From contig NZ_CP072549.1 in the NCBI RefSeq assembly GCF_019343495.1, positions 2,728,001-2,792,000 on the forward strand: DNA of 64,000 nt, in the 5' to 3' direction. A program made the position numbers and the translations under genes. The stretch comes from Acinetobacter lwoffii. GTDB lineage: Bacteria > Pseudomonadota > Gammaproteobacteria > Pseudomonadales > Moraxellaceae. The notes under the pieces were generated by a model. It was given only the letters and a program-made list of their open reading frames with translations. It did no database searches and was not told the DNA's origin. This document shows positions 8,702 to 16,664 of this stretch, piece after piece (position 1 is the stretch's first letter; the number at the start of each line of letters is the position of its first letter).

Positions 8702-10321
8702 ATGGATAAACTGAACACATTAGAACGGCCGTATCGTTTATCTGTGGTAATGATGGTTAAGAATGAAGCTAAAAATCTTGCGATTACTTTACCAGCGTTG
8801 AAAGGATGGATTGATGAGCTTATTGTTTTAGACTCGGGTAGTACAGACCAGAGTCAACAATTGGTGGAAGAAGCAGGTGGTCAATGGTATGTAAATACAG
8901 AATGGTCAGGCTTTGGTAAACAACGTCAACTTGCTCAAAGTTATGCGACAGGTGATTGGATTCTCGCCTTAGATGCAGATGAAGAAATTACTGAAGAACT
9001 CAAGACAAGCATTCTTCAGGTGATTCAGGCTAAACCTGAAAATACAGTCTATGGAATTAAGCGAATCGACTGTATTTTTGGACATGAAATTGACAATCAA
9101 TATTGGGCCGTTAAAGCACATTGGCGCCTGTACCCAAAGACGTTTCAGTATAATGACAATTTAGTACATGAATCTGTCCTGATTGATGGTGCTCAAAAAG
9201 AAACGTTAAAAGGTTTTATGCTGCACCATACAGCAGATACACCTGAGTTTTGGTTAAGTAAGCGTTTGCAATATGCACATGCCTGGGCAATAGATCGTTA
9301 TCAGCGTGGTAGAACCGTCTCGATACCGTCGGTTATCTTACATGCTTGGTGGGCATTCTTTAAGCAATATGTGGTAGATGGCCGATTTTTAAAAGGTACG
9401 TATGGCTTTATTTATTCATTATTGTTTACCCAATATACCTTTAATAAATATGCCATTTTGTATGATTTACATCATAACGAAGCTGAAAAAACATTTTTAG
9501 AGTACAAAGCTCATAATGCTGAGCTCAAACCTATTGTATTTAAAAATAAACAAGCCAGTCTATCGCTTGTGATCATTTTAAAAAATGAATCTCGTCATTT
9601 GGCAGATTGTTTAGATACGGTTCATGACCTTGTTGATGAGATTGTTATTCTTGACTCTGGAAGTACCGATAATAGCAAAGAAATTGCAGACCGTTACGGT
9701 GCAAAATGGTTTGTAAATACCGACTGGCAAGGCTTTGGTAAGCAACGCCAACTTGCTCAAACCTATGCAACAAAAGATTATGTTTTGGTCATGGATCCAG
9801 ATGAGCGTCTAGAGCAGCCTTTACGTGAGTCAATTGCGCAAATTCTAGAACAACCATTACAAACAGATAAGGTTTTCGGTTTAGCCCGAGTGAATTTATT
9901 CTGTGGTATCGAAGTGCAAAAACGTTTCTTCTATACAGATAAATTGGCACGCTTATATTCAAGAGTGCATTATCAGTATTCGGCATTAGAAGTACATGAA
10001 TCTTTGGCTCAAAAGAATGCACCAATGCAGAAGCTAGAGGGTTTTTTGCCACACTTAACCAATGATGACCTGCATCATTTCTTGCTTAAAAATGTCCGTT
10101 ATAGCCATGATTGGGCAAAAGATAAATTCAAACACGACAAAAGTGTTTCATTAATCGCATTATTATCCCGTTCGATATTTTCTTTTATTCGTGAATATAT
10201 CATTCGTGGTGACTTTGCTGGTGGAGCTTATGGTCTGTTCTTAGCATTGGCATCAATGGGTTATACATTTGATAAATATTTGATGCTTTGGCAGATGAAT
10301 AAACAAAATAAAGATCTTTAA
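8702..10321 (+). CDS. Fused tandem family 2 glycosyltransferase (two WaaE/KdtX-like domains)
   Basis: This 539-residue protein is two copies of a GT2 core glycosyltransferase joined end to end. Copy one covers about residues 12-270 (SVVMMVKNE, VLDSGSTD, GFGKQRQLAQ, DADEE at 91-95). Copy two covers about 284-539 (SLVIILKNE, ILDSGSTD, GFGKQRQLAQ, DPDER at 365-369). Single-domain relatives such as WaaE/KdtX are about 250-260 residues and transfer a hexose to the LPS inner core. Both copies keep the nucleotide and DxD motifs, so both may be active. The ATG at 8702 is preferred over an in-frame GTG at 8648 that would overlap the upstream gene by 52 bp. Confidence 0.88.
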   Translation: MDKLNTLERPYRLSVVMMVKNEAKNLAITLPALKGWIDELIVLDSGSTDQSQQLVEEAGGQWYVNTEWSGFGKQRQLAQSYATGDWILALDADEEITEELKTSILQVIQAKPENTVYGIKRIDCIFGHEIDNQYWAVKAHWRLYPKTFQYNDNLVHESVLIDGAQKETLKGFMLHHTADTPEFWLSKRLQYAHAWAIDRYQRGRTVSIPSVILHAWWAFFKQYVVDGRFLKGTYGFIYSLLFTQYTFNKYAILYDLHHNEAEKTFLEYKAHNAELKPIVFKNKQASLSLVIILKNESRHLADCLDTVHDLVDEIVILDSGSTDNSKEIADRYGAKWFVNTDWQGFGKQRQLAQTYATKDYVLVMDPDERLEQPLRESIAQILEQPLQTDKVFGLARVNLFCGIEVQKRFFYTDKLARLYSRVHYQYSALEVHESLAQKNAPMQKLEGFLPHLTNDDLHHFLLKNVRYSHDWAKDKFKHDKSVSLIALLSRSIFSFIREYIIRGDFAGGAYGLFLALASMGYTFDKYLMLWQMNKQNKDL

Positions 10322-10344
10322 AATTCAGCAAAATGGTGCTTTAA

Positions 10345-11757
10345 ATGTCAAAAAAAATTAAACCAGTGATTCTTGCGGGTGGAAGTGGAACTCGTCTTTG
10401 GCCATTATCTAGAAAACAAAGTCCTAAGCAATTTTTAAAACTTGGCTCAACGAATTACACATTATTGCAGAATACGGTATTGCGTTTAAAAAATTTAGAA
10501 TGTGATCAGCCAATTCTAATATGTAATGAAGAGCATCGTTTTATCGCTGCAGAGCAAATGCGTGAAATAGGGATCGATGCAACAATAATTTTGGAACCAG
10601 AAGGTAAAAATACAGCGCCAGCAATTGCCTTAGCTGCATTATTATTAGAGAAAACTGAGCCAAATCAAATACTGTTGATTTTAGCTGCTGATCATTTGAT
10701 AAAAGATACTGCAGTATTTGAAAATGCAATTTTAGATGCGGTGTCTTTAGCAGAAAAGAATAAATTGGTGACTTTTGGAATTGTTCCTTTGCAGCCTGAA
10801 ACAGGGTATGGATATATTGAAAAAGGTACACAATTTGAGTGTGGTTTTAAAATACAGCAATTTGTAGAAAAGCCGAATAGAGAGACAGCTGAGTTGTACT
10901 TAGAATCCAAAAAATACTTGTGGAATAGTGGGATGTTCGTTTTTAAAGCGAACCATTATTTGAATGAGTTGGAGCAGTATGGCACTGATATATTAGATAA
11001 CTGCCGACTATCAATGATTAAAACTGAATATGATAAAGATTTTATTAGAATAGATCACGATCAATTTAAAAATTGCAGGTCAGAATCAATTGATTATGCT
11101 GTGATGGAGAAAACAAGTAATGCTGTTGTAGTTGAGCTTGATGCAGGGTGGAGTGATATTGGTTCATGGTCTGCCTTATGGGAGGTTTCAGAGCAAGATC
11201 ATCAAGGTAACGTTTATCAAGGTGATGTTATTTCAAATAAATCTAGTGAGAATTATTGCTACAGTGAAAAACGCTTGGTTTCTTTGCTTGGTGTAAATAA
11301 TATGGTCATTATTGATACGCAGGATGCAATATTAATTGCTGCAAAGGACCAAGTTCAAGAAATTAAAGCGATTGTTGATGATTTAAAATCACAAGATCGA
11401 GGTGAAATATCATCGCATCGTGAAGTTTATCGTCCATGGGGTAAATATGATTGTATTGACCAATCTGAACGCTATCAGGTCAAACGTATTACTGTAAAGC
11501 CGGGTCAAAAGCTTTCTACGCAGATGCATCATCACCGTGCTGAACATTGGATTGTTGTTAGTGGTACAGCAAAAGTATCTAAGGGTGCAGAGACATTTTT
11601 ATTAACTGAAAATCAGTCAGTGTATATCCCTGTGGGTGAAGTTCATGCACTCGAAAACCCAGGTAAATTACCTTTAGAATTAATTGAAGTTCAATCAGGT
11701 AGTTACCTTGGGGAAGATGATATTATTAGATTTGATGATATTTATGGAAGAGTATAA
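10345..11757 (+). CDS. manC: Mannose-1-phosphate guanylyltransferase / mannose-6-phosphate isomerase
   Basis: This is a bifunctional type II enzyme of the ManC/CpsB/AlgA group, 470 residues. The N-terminal nucleotidyltransferase carries GGSGTRLWPLSR at 12-23 and the FVEKP motif. The C-terminal cupin isomerase domain carries RPWG, the zinc-binding QMHHHRAEHW segment and GEVHALENPG. It would make GDP-mannose from fructose-6-phosphate together with a phosphomannomutase that is not in this window. It lies between glycosyltransferase genes, 23 bp after the GT2 fusion and 3 bp before the GT32 gene, so GDP-mannose or a sugar derived from it is probably a donor for this outer core. Its base composition is more AT-rich than the flanking core genes. 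Confidence 0.95.
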   Translation: MSKKIKPVILAGGSGTRLWPLSRKQSPKQFLKLGSTNYTLLQNTVLRLKNLECDQPILICNEEHRFIAAEQMREIGIDATIILEPEGKNTAPAIALAALLLEKTEPNQILLILAADHLIKDTAVFENAILDAVSLAEKNKLVTFGIVPLQPETGYGYIEKGTQFECGFKIQQFVEKPNRETAELYLESKKYLWNSGMFVFKANHYLNELEQYGTDILDNCRLSMIKTEYDKDFIRIDHDQFKNCRSESIDYAVMEKTSNAVVVELDAGWSDIGSWSALWEVSEQDHQGNVYQGDVISNKSSENYCYSEKRLVSLLGVNNMVIIDTQDAILIAAKDQVQEIKAIVDDLKSQDRGEISSHREVYRPWGKYDCIDQSERYQVKRITVKPGQKLSTQMHHHRAEHWIVVSGTAKVSKGAETFLLTENQSVYIPVGEVHALENPGKLPLELIEVQSGSYLGEDDIIRFDDIYGRV

Positions 11758-11760
11758 ATA

Positions 11761-12588
11761 ATGGCTATACCTAAAATTATTCATCAAACTTATAGAACTG
11801 AAAAGTTACCAACAGAAATTGCTGAAATTGTAGGTCAATTAAAAACTAGAAATACAGATTGGGAATATCGATTCTATACAGATGATGATATTTATAAATA
11901 TATTCAATCTAATTTTGATGAGCGTACATTACAAGCCTATTTGAAAATTAATCCTGTTTATGGTGCTGCTAAGGCAGATTTATTTAGATACTTAGTTTTA
12001 TATAAAGAAGGTGGAGTGTACTTGGATATTAAAAGTACATGTGTTTATCCTCTAAATGAAGTTATTAAACCTAATGAACATTTTATTATTACACAATGGC
12101 AGAATGAAGAAGGGGAAGTAAATGAAGGGGCTGGATTGTTTGAAGAGTTAACACATAAATTAGGTATTAAAAATGGTGAGTATCAGCAATGGTTTATTAT
12201 TTCTGAGGCTAATTCTCCTTTCTTGAAGGAAGTGGTAAATACAGTAGTAAATAATATCTTGAGTTATCGACCATGGCATTATAAATTACATAGCTATGGG
12301 AAAAGAGGTGTGCTATTTGTAACTGGGCCTGTGGCATATACTAAAGCTATTCATAGTGTTATGGATAAATATCCTCATAGATTTGAACGTTATGATAGAG
12401 ACCTAGGTTTTGTTTATAATGCTTTAGTTGATCAATCTCATACTAAGGTGCTTTCTAACCATTATGCTAGTTATAAAGGGCCTATTGTTAGGAAAAATAA
12501 TATATCGAATTTAATATTTAATGCTTATATATTAGGTGTACGTTTGGTTAAAAATACTTTAAAAACTTTTGGTTTGTGGAGAAATTGA
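11761..12588 (+). CDS. Family 32-type glycosyltransferase
   Basis: This 275-residue protein begins with the GT32 signature IPKIIHQTYRTE and has an AAKADLFRYLVLYKEGGVYLD segment typical of the sugar-transfer domain. At the usual DxD position it reads DIK (residues 89-91), so the second acidic residue is absent or displaced. I cannot tell whether this is a subfamily trait or a loss. The gene is clearly AT-rich compared with ilvE or aspS, which suggests transfer. It is the last gene of the outer-core operon. Its TGA stop lies 2 bp from the TAA of the convergent acyltransferase, with no terminator between them. Confidence 0.85.
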   Translation: MAIPKIIHQTYRTEKLPTEIAEIVGQLKTRNTDWEYRFYTDDDIYKYIQSNFDERTLQAYLKINPVYGAAKADLFRYLVLYKEGGVYLDIKSTCVYPLNEVIKPNEHFIITQWQNEEGEVNEGAGLFEELTHKLGIKNGEYQQWFIISEANSPFLKEVVNTVVNNILSYRPWHYKLHSYGKRGVLFVTGPVAYTKAIHSVMDKYPHRFERYDRDLGFVYNALVDQSHTKVLSNHYASYKGPIVRKNNISNLIFNAYILGVRLVKNTLKTFGLWRN

Positions 12589-12590
12589 CG

Positions 12591-13457
12591 TTATATTTTA
12601 TAATAATTTTTATTACCAATCATCTTCCTAAACCTTTTATATCCCCACAAATACTGTTCTGGAGCGACATTAATCATACGCTCCATTTCTTTATTTAAGG
12701 TATCAACCGACAGTTGTAAATCTTTAGATACAATATCATTTGATAATTTAGTCACGTAAATATCGTAGCCAGACAAATCCTCTCGTCTTAAACAACTAAG
12801 CCCAACTACAGAACATTGTGTTTTAGCTGCCAGTTTGGAAAGAAGCGTAGAGGACAGCGCATTTTGACCATAAAAATAAGAATAGATTCCACCAGATTCT
12901 TTAGGAACATGATCCGGCAAAATTGCAGAAAAACCACCCTGTTTTAAATGCTTAAACACAGCACGTACCCCAGAATCATCTGTAGGGACCAGTGTTGCAT
13001 TCAGGCGTTGCCGAGCTTCAAGCATAAAGCGGTCAACATCTTGATTCTTGCTGGGCTTATACATAATCACAGGAGAAGTGTGTTGATTGACCCAGACATT
13101 CAATAGCTCCCAAGTACCAAAATGAGGCACCACCGCCAAACAGCCATGAGGATTTTGCAGAGCTTGCAGGAAAATATCTTCACCCTGCACATCTCGAATT
13201 AAAGACAGTGCATATTCAGAAGATGATCCCCAAATCTTGACTGATTCCGCATACGTCATGCACTGACTTTTCAGGCTGCGTTTAGTCAAGTCAGCCCGTT
13301 CAGATTCAGAAAGTTCAGGATAAGCAGAGGCCAGATTAATCTCGGTCACTCGGCGTGCAGAAGAATGGCTGAGATACAAAAGCGATCCAGCCAGTTGCGC
13401 AAGATTTTGAATGAATCTTAGTGGAAGCTTAGAGAAATTTTTGAGTAGGGTGTACAT
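12591..13457 (-). CDS. LpxL/HtrB-like lipid A (or lysophospholipid) acyltransferase
   Basis: This 288-residue protein belongs to the LpxL/LpxM/HtrB acyltransferase family, which adds secondary acyl chains to lipid A at the inner membrane. It has the catalytic H-x4-E motif in VVPHFGTWELLN and an N-terminal amphipathic or membrane segment (ring of hydrophobics at 12-32). The late segment with SVVGLSCLRR and the YLWGYKRFR ending are typical. Its position next to the outer-core genes fits a role in the same molecule. Which acyl chain and position it uses cannot be inferred. It lies 18 bp after a small membrane-protein gene and may share its transcript. Confidence 0.88.
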   Translation of the reverse strand: MYTLLKNFSKLPLRFIQNLAQLAGSLLYLSHSSARRVTEINLASAYPELSESERADLTKRSLKSQCMTYAESVKIWGSSSEYALSLIRDVQGEDIFLQALQNPHGCLAVVPHFGTWELLNVWVNQHTSPVIMYKPSKNQDVDRFMLEARQRLNATLVPTDDSGVRAVFKHLKQGGFSAILPDHVPKESGGIYSYFYGQNALSSTLLSKLAAKTQCSVVGLSCLRREDLSGYDIYVTKLSNDIVSKDLQLSVDTLNKEMERMINVAPEQYLWGYKRFRKMIGNKNYYKI

Positions 13458-13475
13458 GGTATCCAGATGGTCAGA

Positions 13476-13697
13476 TTATAGGTCTTTGTCCGGATTGCCC
13501 TTCAGCACCATATAAATCAAACCTACAAAAATCAGCAGGGCACCTAAAATACTGCTCAGGCAAAAATACACAATACGATCATTGGTATCGAGGTTGAACA
13601 GATTGTTGGCAAGGATATAGCGCATGAACAGCCATTGAACCACTGAAAATACAATAAGCATAATGCTGCGATTACGAACTGCAGGACGCATAGCCAT
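13476..13697 (-). CDS. Small two-helix membrane protein of unknown function
   Basis: This 73-residue protein has two predicted membrane helices (about residues 11-30 and 44-65) and a charged C-terminus. I do not recognise the family. It lies between aspS and the acyltransferase gene, in the same direction as both, and may be co-transcribed with the latter. An alternative ATG two codons downstream is possible. Confidence 0.7.
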   Translation of the reverse strand: MAMRPAVRNRSIMLIVFSVVQWLFMRYILANNLFNLDTNDRIVYFCLSSILGALLIFVGLIYMVLKGNPDKDL

Positions 13698-13764
13698 TGC
13701 TAATTACCTTAGATTAAAAACTGTGGCTATTATGCCACTGTTCCAGATACGACTCAATCACACA

Positions 13765-13796
13765 AAAAAGCCCCACACGAGGCAGGGCTTTTTCAC
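13765..13796 (-). terminator. Terminator after aspS
   Basis: AAAAAGCCC and GGGCTTTTT form a perfect 9-bp stem around an 11-nt loop. It lies 16 bp beyond the aspS stop. The A/T symmetry would allow function in either direction. Confidence 0.85.
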
Positions 13797-13811
13797 TTAA
13801 TACTTCAAGAA

Positions 13812-15596
13812 TTATTCTTGAGATTCAGCTTTTGGTTTTTCACGTAAGCGAATACCAAGGTCACGCAGTTGATTTGATTCAACTGGAGCAGGTGCTTGCG
13901 TTAACGGACATTCAGCAGTTTTGGTTTTCGGGAATGCAATTACGTCACGAATAGAAGCACCGCCAGTCATGAGCATCACAAGACGGTCAAGACCAAATGC
14001 CAAACCACCATGCGGAGGAGCACCGTAACGTAAAGCATTAAGCAAGAAGCTGAATTTCTCTTCTGCTTCTTCTTCACCAATACCAAGTGCTTCAAAGATC
14101 GCTTTTTGCATTTCAAGGTTATGAATACGCAGTGAACCACCACCGATTTCAGTACCGTTCAATACCATATCGTAAGCCACAGACAGAGCAGCACCTGGAT
14201 TGTTCTTCACTTCTTCAACGCTAGATTTTGGCAGCGTGAATGGGTGGTGAACAGAGGTCCATTTGCCATCATCAGTTTCTTCGAACATTGGGAAATCAAC
14301 AACCCAAAGTGGCGCCCACTCACAAGTTGATAATTTAAGGTCATGACCGATCTTCACACGAAGCGCGCCCATGGCATCGTTAACAACTTTCGCTTTGTCT
14401 GCACCGAAGAATACGATGTCGCCATTTTCAGCGCCAACACGTTTCAATAGATCAAGCACGATTGGCTCGATGAATTTCACTATTGGAGATTGAAGACCTT
14501 CGATACCTTTTTCAAGTTCGTTGACTTTGATGTAAGCCAAACCGCGTGCACCGTAAATGCCTACAAATTTGGTGTATTCATCAATCGCGCTACGTGGAAG
14601 TGAACCAGCACCCGGTACGCGAAGCGCAACGATACGACCTTTAGGATCTTTAGCAGGGCCTGCGAATACTTTGAACTCAACGTCTTGCATTAAGTCTGCA
14701 ACGTCAACCAATTTCAAAGGAATACGCATATCCGGTTTGTCAGATGCATAGTCACGCATTGCATCGTTGTAGGTCATGCGTGGGAATTTATCAAACTCTA
14801 CGTTTAGAAGTTCTTTGAACATCTTCACGGTTAAAGTTTCCATTAAATCCATAATGTCATCGTCACTCATGAACGATGTTTCAACGTCGATTTGGGTGAA
14901 TTCAGGCTGACGGTCAGCACGTAAGTCTTCATCACGGAAACATTTCGCGATTTGGTAGTAACGATCAATACCGCCGACCATCAACAACTGTTTGAATAGC
15001 TGTGGAGATTGTGGCAGTGCGTAGAAGCTACCGTTAGAAACACGACTTGGAACCAAATAGTCACGCGCACCTTCAGGCGTTGCACGTGTCAAAATTGGTG
15101 TTTCAACGTCTAAGAAACCATTGTCTTCGAAGTAGTTACGAATCAGGTTGGTTAACTTAGAACGGAAGCGTAAACGATCTAACATTTCTGGACGACGGAT
15201 GTCCAAGAAACGGTATTTCAAACGAATTTCTTCAGAAATATTGGTGTTTTCGTCATTCAATGGGAATGGCGGAGTTTCAGACTGAGCAAGAACTTCAATT
15301 TCTTTACCCAAGACTTCGATTTGACCGCTCACCATATTGGCATTTTCTGTGCCTTCATAACGGCGACGTACACGGCCTGTAATTTTTAATACAAATTCTG
15401 AACGTACTTTATCAGCAGTTGCGAATGCTTCAGGAGTATCTGGGTCAATAACCACTTGAACAAGACCATCACGGTCACGCATGTCAAGGAAGATTACACC
15501 ACCGTGGTCACGGCGACGGTGTACCCAACCGCATAATGTTACGGTTTGGTCAATTTGAGCTTCGGTTAAAGAACCGCAGTAATGAGTTCGCATCAT
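13812..15596 (-). CDS. aspS: Aspartate-tRNA ligase
   Basis: This is a class II aminoacyl-tRNA synthetase of bacterial type, 594 residues, close to the usual 590. An N-terminal OB-fold anticodon-binding domain ([26 protein letters not shown]) is followed by the catalytic core with motif 2 [17 protein letters not shown], a bacterial GAD insertion and motif 3 [13 protein letters not shown]. It charges tRNA-Asp. Many proteobacteria without a separate asparaginyl-tRNA synthetase use a non-discriminating form, which cannot be judged by eye. It marks the right border of the outer-core locus. The start is MMRTHYCG. Confidence 0.98.
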   Translation of the reverse strand: MMRTHYCGSLTEAQIDQTVTLCGWVHRRRDHGGVIFLDMRDRDGLVQVVIDPDTPEAFATADKVRSEFVLKITGRVRRRYEGTENANMVSGQIEVLGKEIEVLAQSETPPFPLNDENTNISEEIRLKYRFLDIRRPEMLDRLRFRSKLTNLIRNYFEDNGFLDVETPILTRATPEGARDYLVPSRVSNGSFYALPQSPQLFKQLLMVGGIDRYYQIAKCFRDEDLRADRQPEFTQIDVETSFMSDDDIMDLMETLTVKMFKELLNVEFDKFPRMTYNDAMRDYASDKPDMRIPLKLVDVADLMQDVEFKVFAGPAKDPKGRIVALRVPGAGSLPRSAIDEYTKFVGIYGARGLAYIKVNELEKGIEGLQSPIVKFIEPIVLDLLKRVGAENGDIVFFGADKAKVVNDAMGALRVKIGHDLKLSTCEWAPLWVVDFPMFEETDDGKWTSVHHPFTLPKSSVEEVKNNPGAALSVAYDMVLNGTEIGGGSLRIHNLEMQKAIFEALGIGEEEAEEKFSFLLNALRYGAPPHGGLAFGLDRLVMLMTGGASIRDVIAFPKTKTAECPLTQAPAPVESNQLRDLGIRLREKPKAESQE

Positions 15597-15759
15597 AGCG
15601 TTAGAAATCCAACTATATGGGTTAAGGTCAGCGAATACGTAAACAGCGTACCGCTTTTAAGTAAAGGTAGGATTATGCCTCTTTGGGCATGTTGTCACAA
15701 GAACTTGGGTCAAAAACAATATCATTTTAAAGTGAATAGGGGCAAAGCCAGTGCTTTGT

Positions 15760-16524
15760 TTAACCCATCCTGCGATCTCTATCTAAAAATAAAAACAATA
15801 AACAGCCCATACTAAAGGTGATCAAAAAGCCTTGACTAAATTCATTGATCGAGCGACCAGTAAAATAATAGAGGTCTGATTGCCAGACTTCAGTAGAAAT
15901 ATAGCGCGCATAATCCCAGACAGAAAATAGGCCAGTGAATATAGAAAAGAGCAATAAGCCCCAGGCAAACGATTTGATTTTTAGGCTGACTGTAAGATAT
16001 TGCTGATGAGTTTTATAATAATGCAGGCTCATCCACAGGATAAGAGGCAAGACAATCACTGAGGTGCCAATCTGTAAAATCCGATGCAGCGGATAGCTTT
16101 GTCCAAACAACTGAAAATGTTGGGCTAAGACTTCATGGAAGGCAAAAGTTCGAAAATCGACATGGGTTATTCCATCCCAGATTAAATGGGTGGCTGTACC
16201 AATGATGACTGCCAGACACATCACCAGGATGAATTTTAGTGCTGAAAGGATATTGTGAATCTTTAAATCATGCTGAATACCGATGAAACGGTAAATCACG
16301 GGCCGGTAAATCAGGTACCAGACGGCACAAAAAGCCAAACCAATCCAGAGATCTGGATGAATCAGAGAAGACCATAAATGGGTGATATTCGAATTAGTAT
16401 GAGTAAACAAGCGATGCAGATCGGGAACCATGCTCCCAATTGCCAGCGCAGCAACAGGAAGTCTATTCCCAGTCAAATATGAAATAGGTGGAGCAAGCAC
16501 AGCATGCGATAAGGTAAAGGGCAT
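15760..16524 (-). CDS. DUF4184 family integral membrane protein
   Basis: This 254-residue protein has about six hydrophobic membrane segments. It matches the DUF4184 pattern: an N-terminal MPFTLSHAVLAPP with a conserved histidine, GSMVPDLHRL, and a central THLIWDGITH motif. The conserved His and Asp residues resemble membrane-bound metal-dependent hydrolases, but no activity is known to me. It is transcribed divergently from the zinc receptor gene, with 140 bp between the two starts. Confidence 0.85.
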   Translation of the reverse strand: MPFTLSHAVLAPPISYLTGNRLPVAALAIGSMVPDLHRLFTHTNSNITHLWSSLIHPDLWIGLAFCAVWYLIYRPVIYRFIGIQHDLKIHNILSALKFILVMCLAVIIGTATHLIWDGITHVDFRTFAFHEVLAQHFQLFGQSYPLHRILQIGTSVIVLPLILWMSLHYYKTHQQYLTVSLKIKSFAWGLLLFSIFTGLFSVWDYARYISTEVWQSDLYYFTGRSINEFSQGFLITFSMGCLLFLFLDRDRRMG

Positions 16525-16600
16525 AAAGACAATGTTTTAATGTAATCAAAAGTATTCAAAGGACATTCTAATAAAATATAGCACTGATTATCGTAAAGGA

Positions 16601-16634
16601 TTGCAAAAATAATGAAATGTTATATTATAACATT
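16601..16634 (+). promoter_or_regulatory. Zur operator overlapping the znuD promoter
   Basis: A perfect 9-bp inverted repeat around one base, AATGTTATA-T-TATAACATT, occupies 16616-16634 and ends 30 bp before the receptor start codon. It matches the Zur box pattern of gammaproteobacteria (GTTATA..TATAAC core). A plausible promoter has -35 TTGCAA at 16601-16606 and -10 TATTAT at 16623-16628, so the -10 sits inside the operator. Zinc-bound Zur would therefore block transcription. The divergent DUF4184 gene could also be affected. Confidence 0.85.
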
Positions 16635-16664
16635 AATCCAAATTGCTGAATTTGAGCTTCGGTC

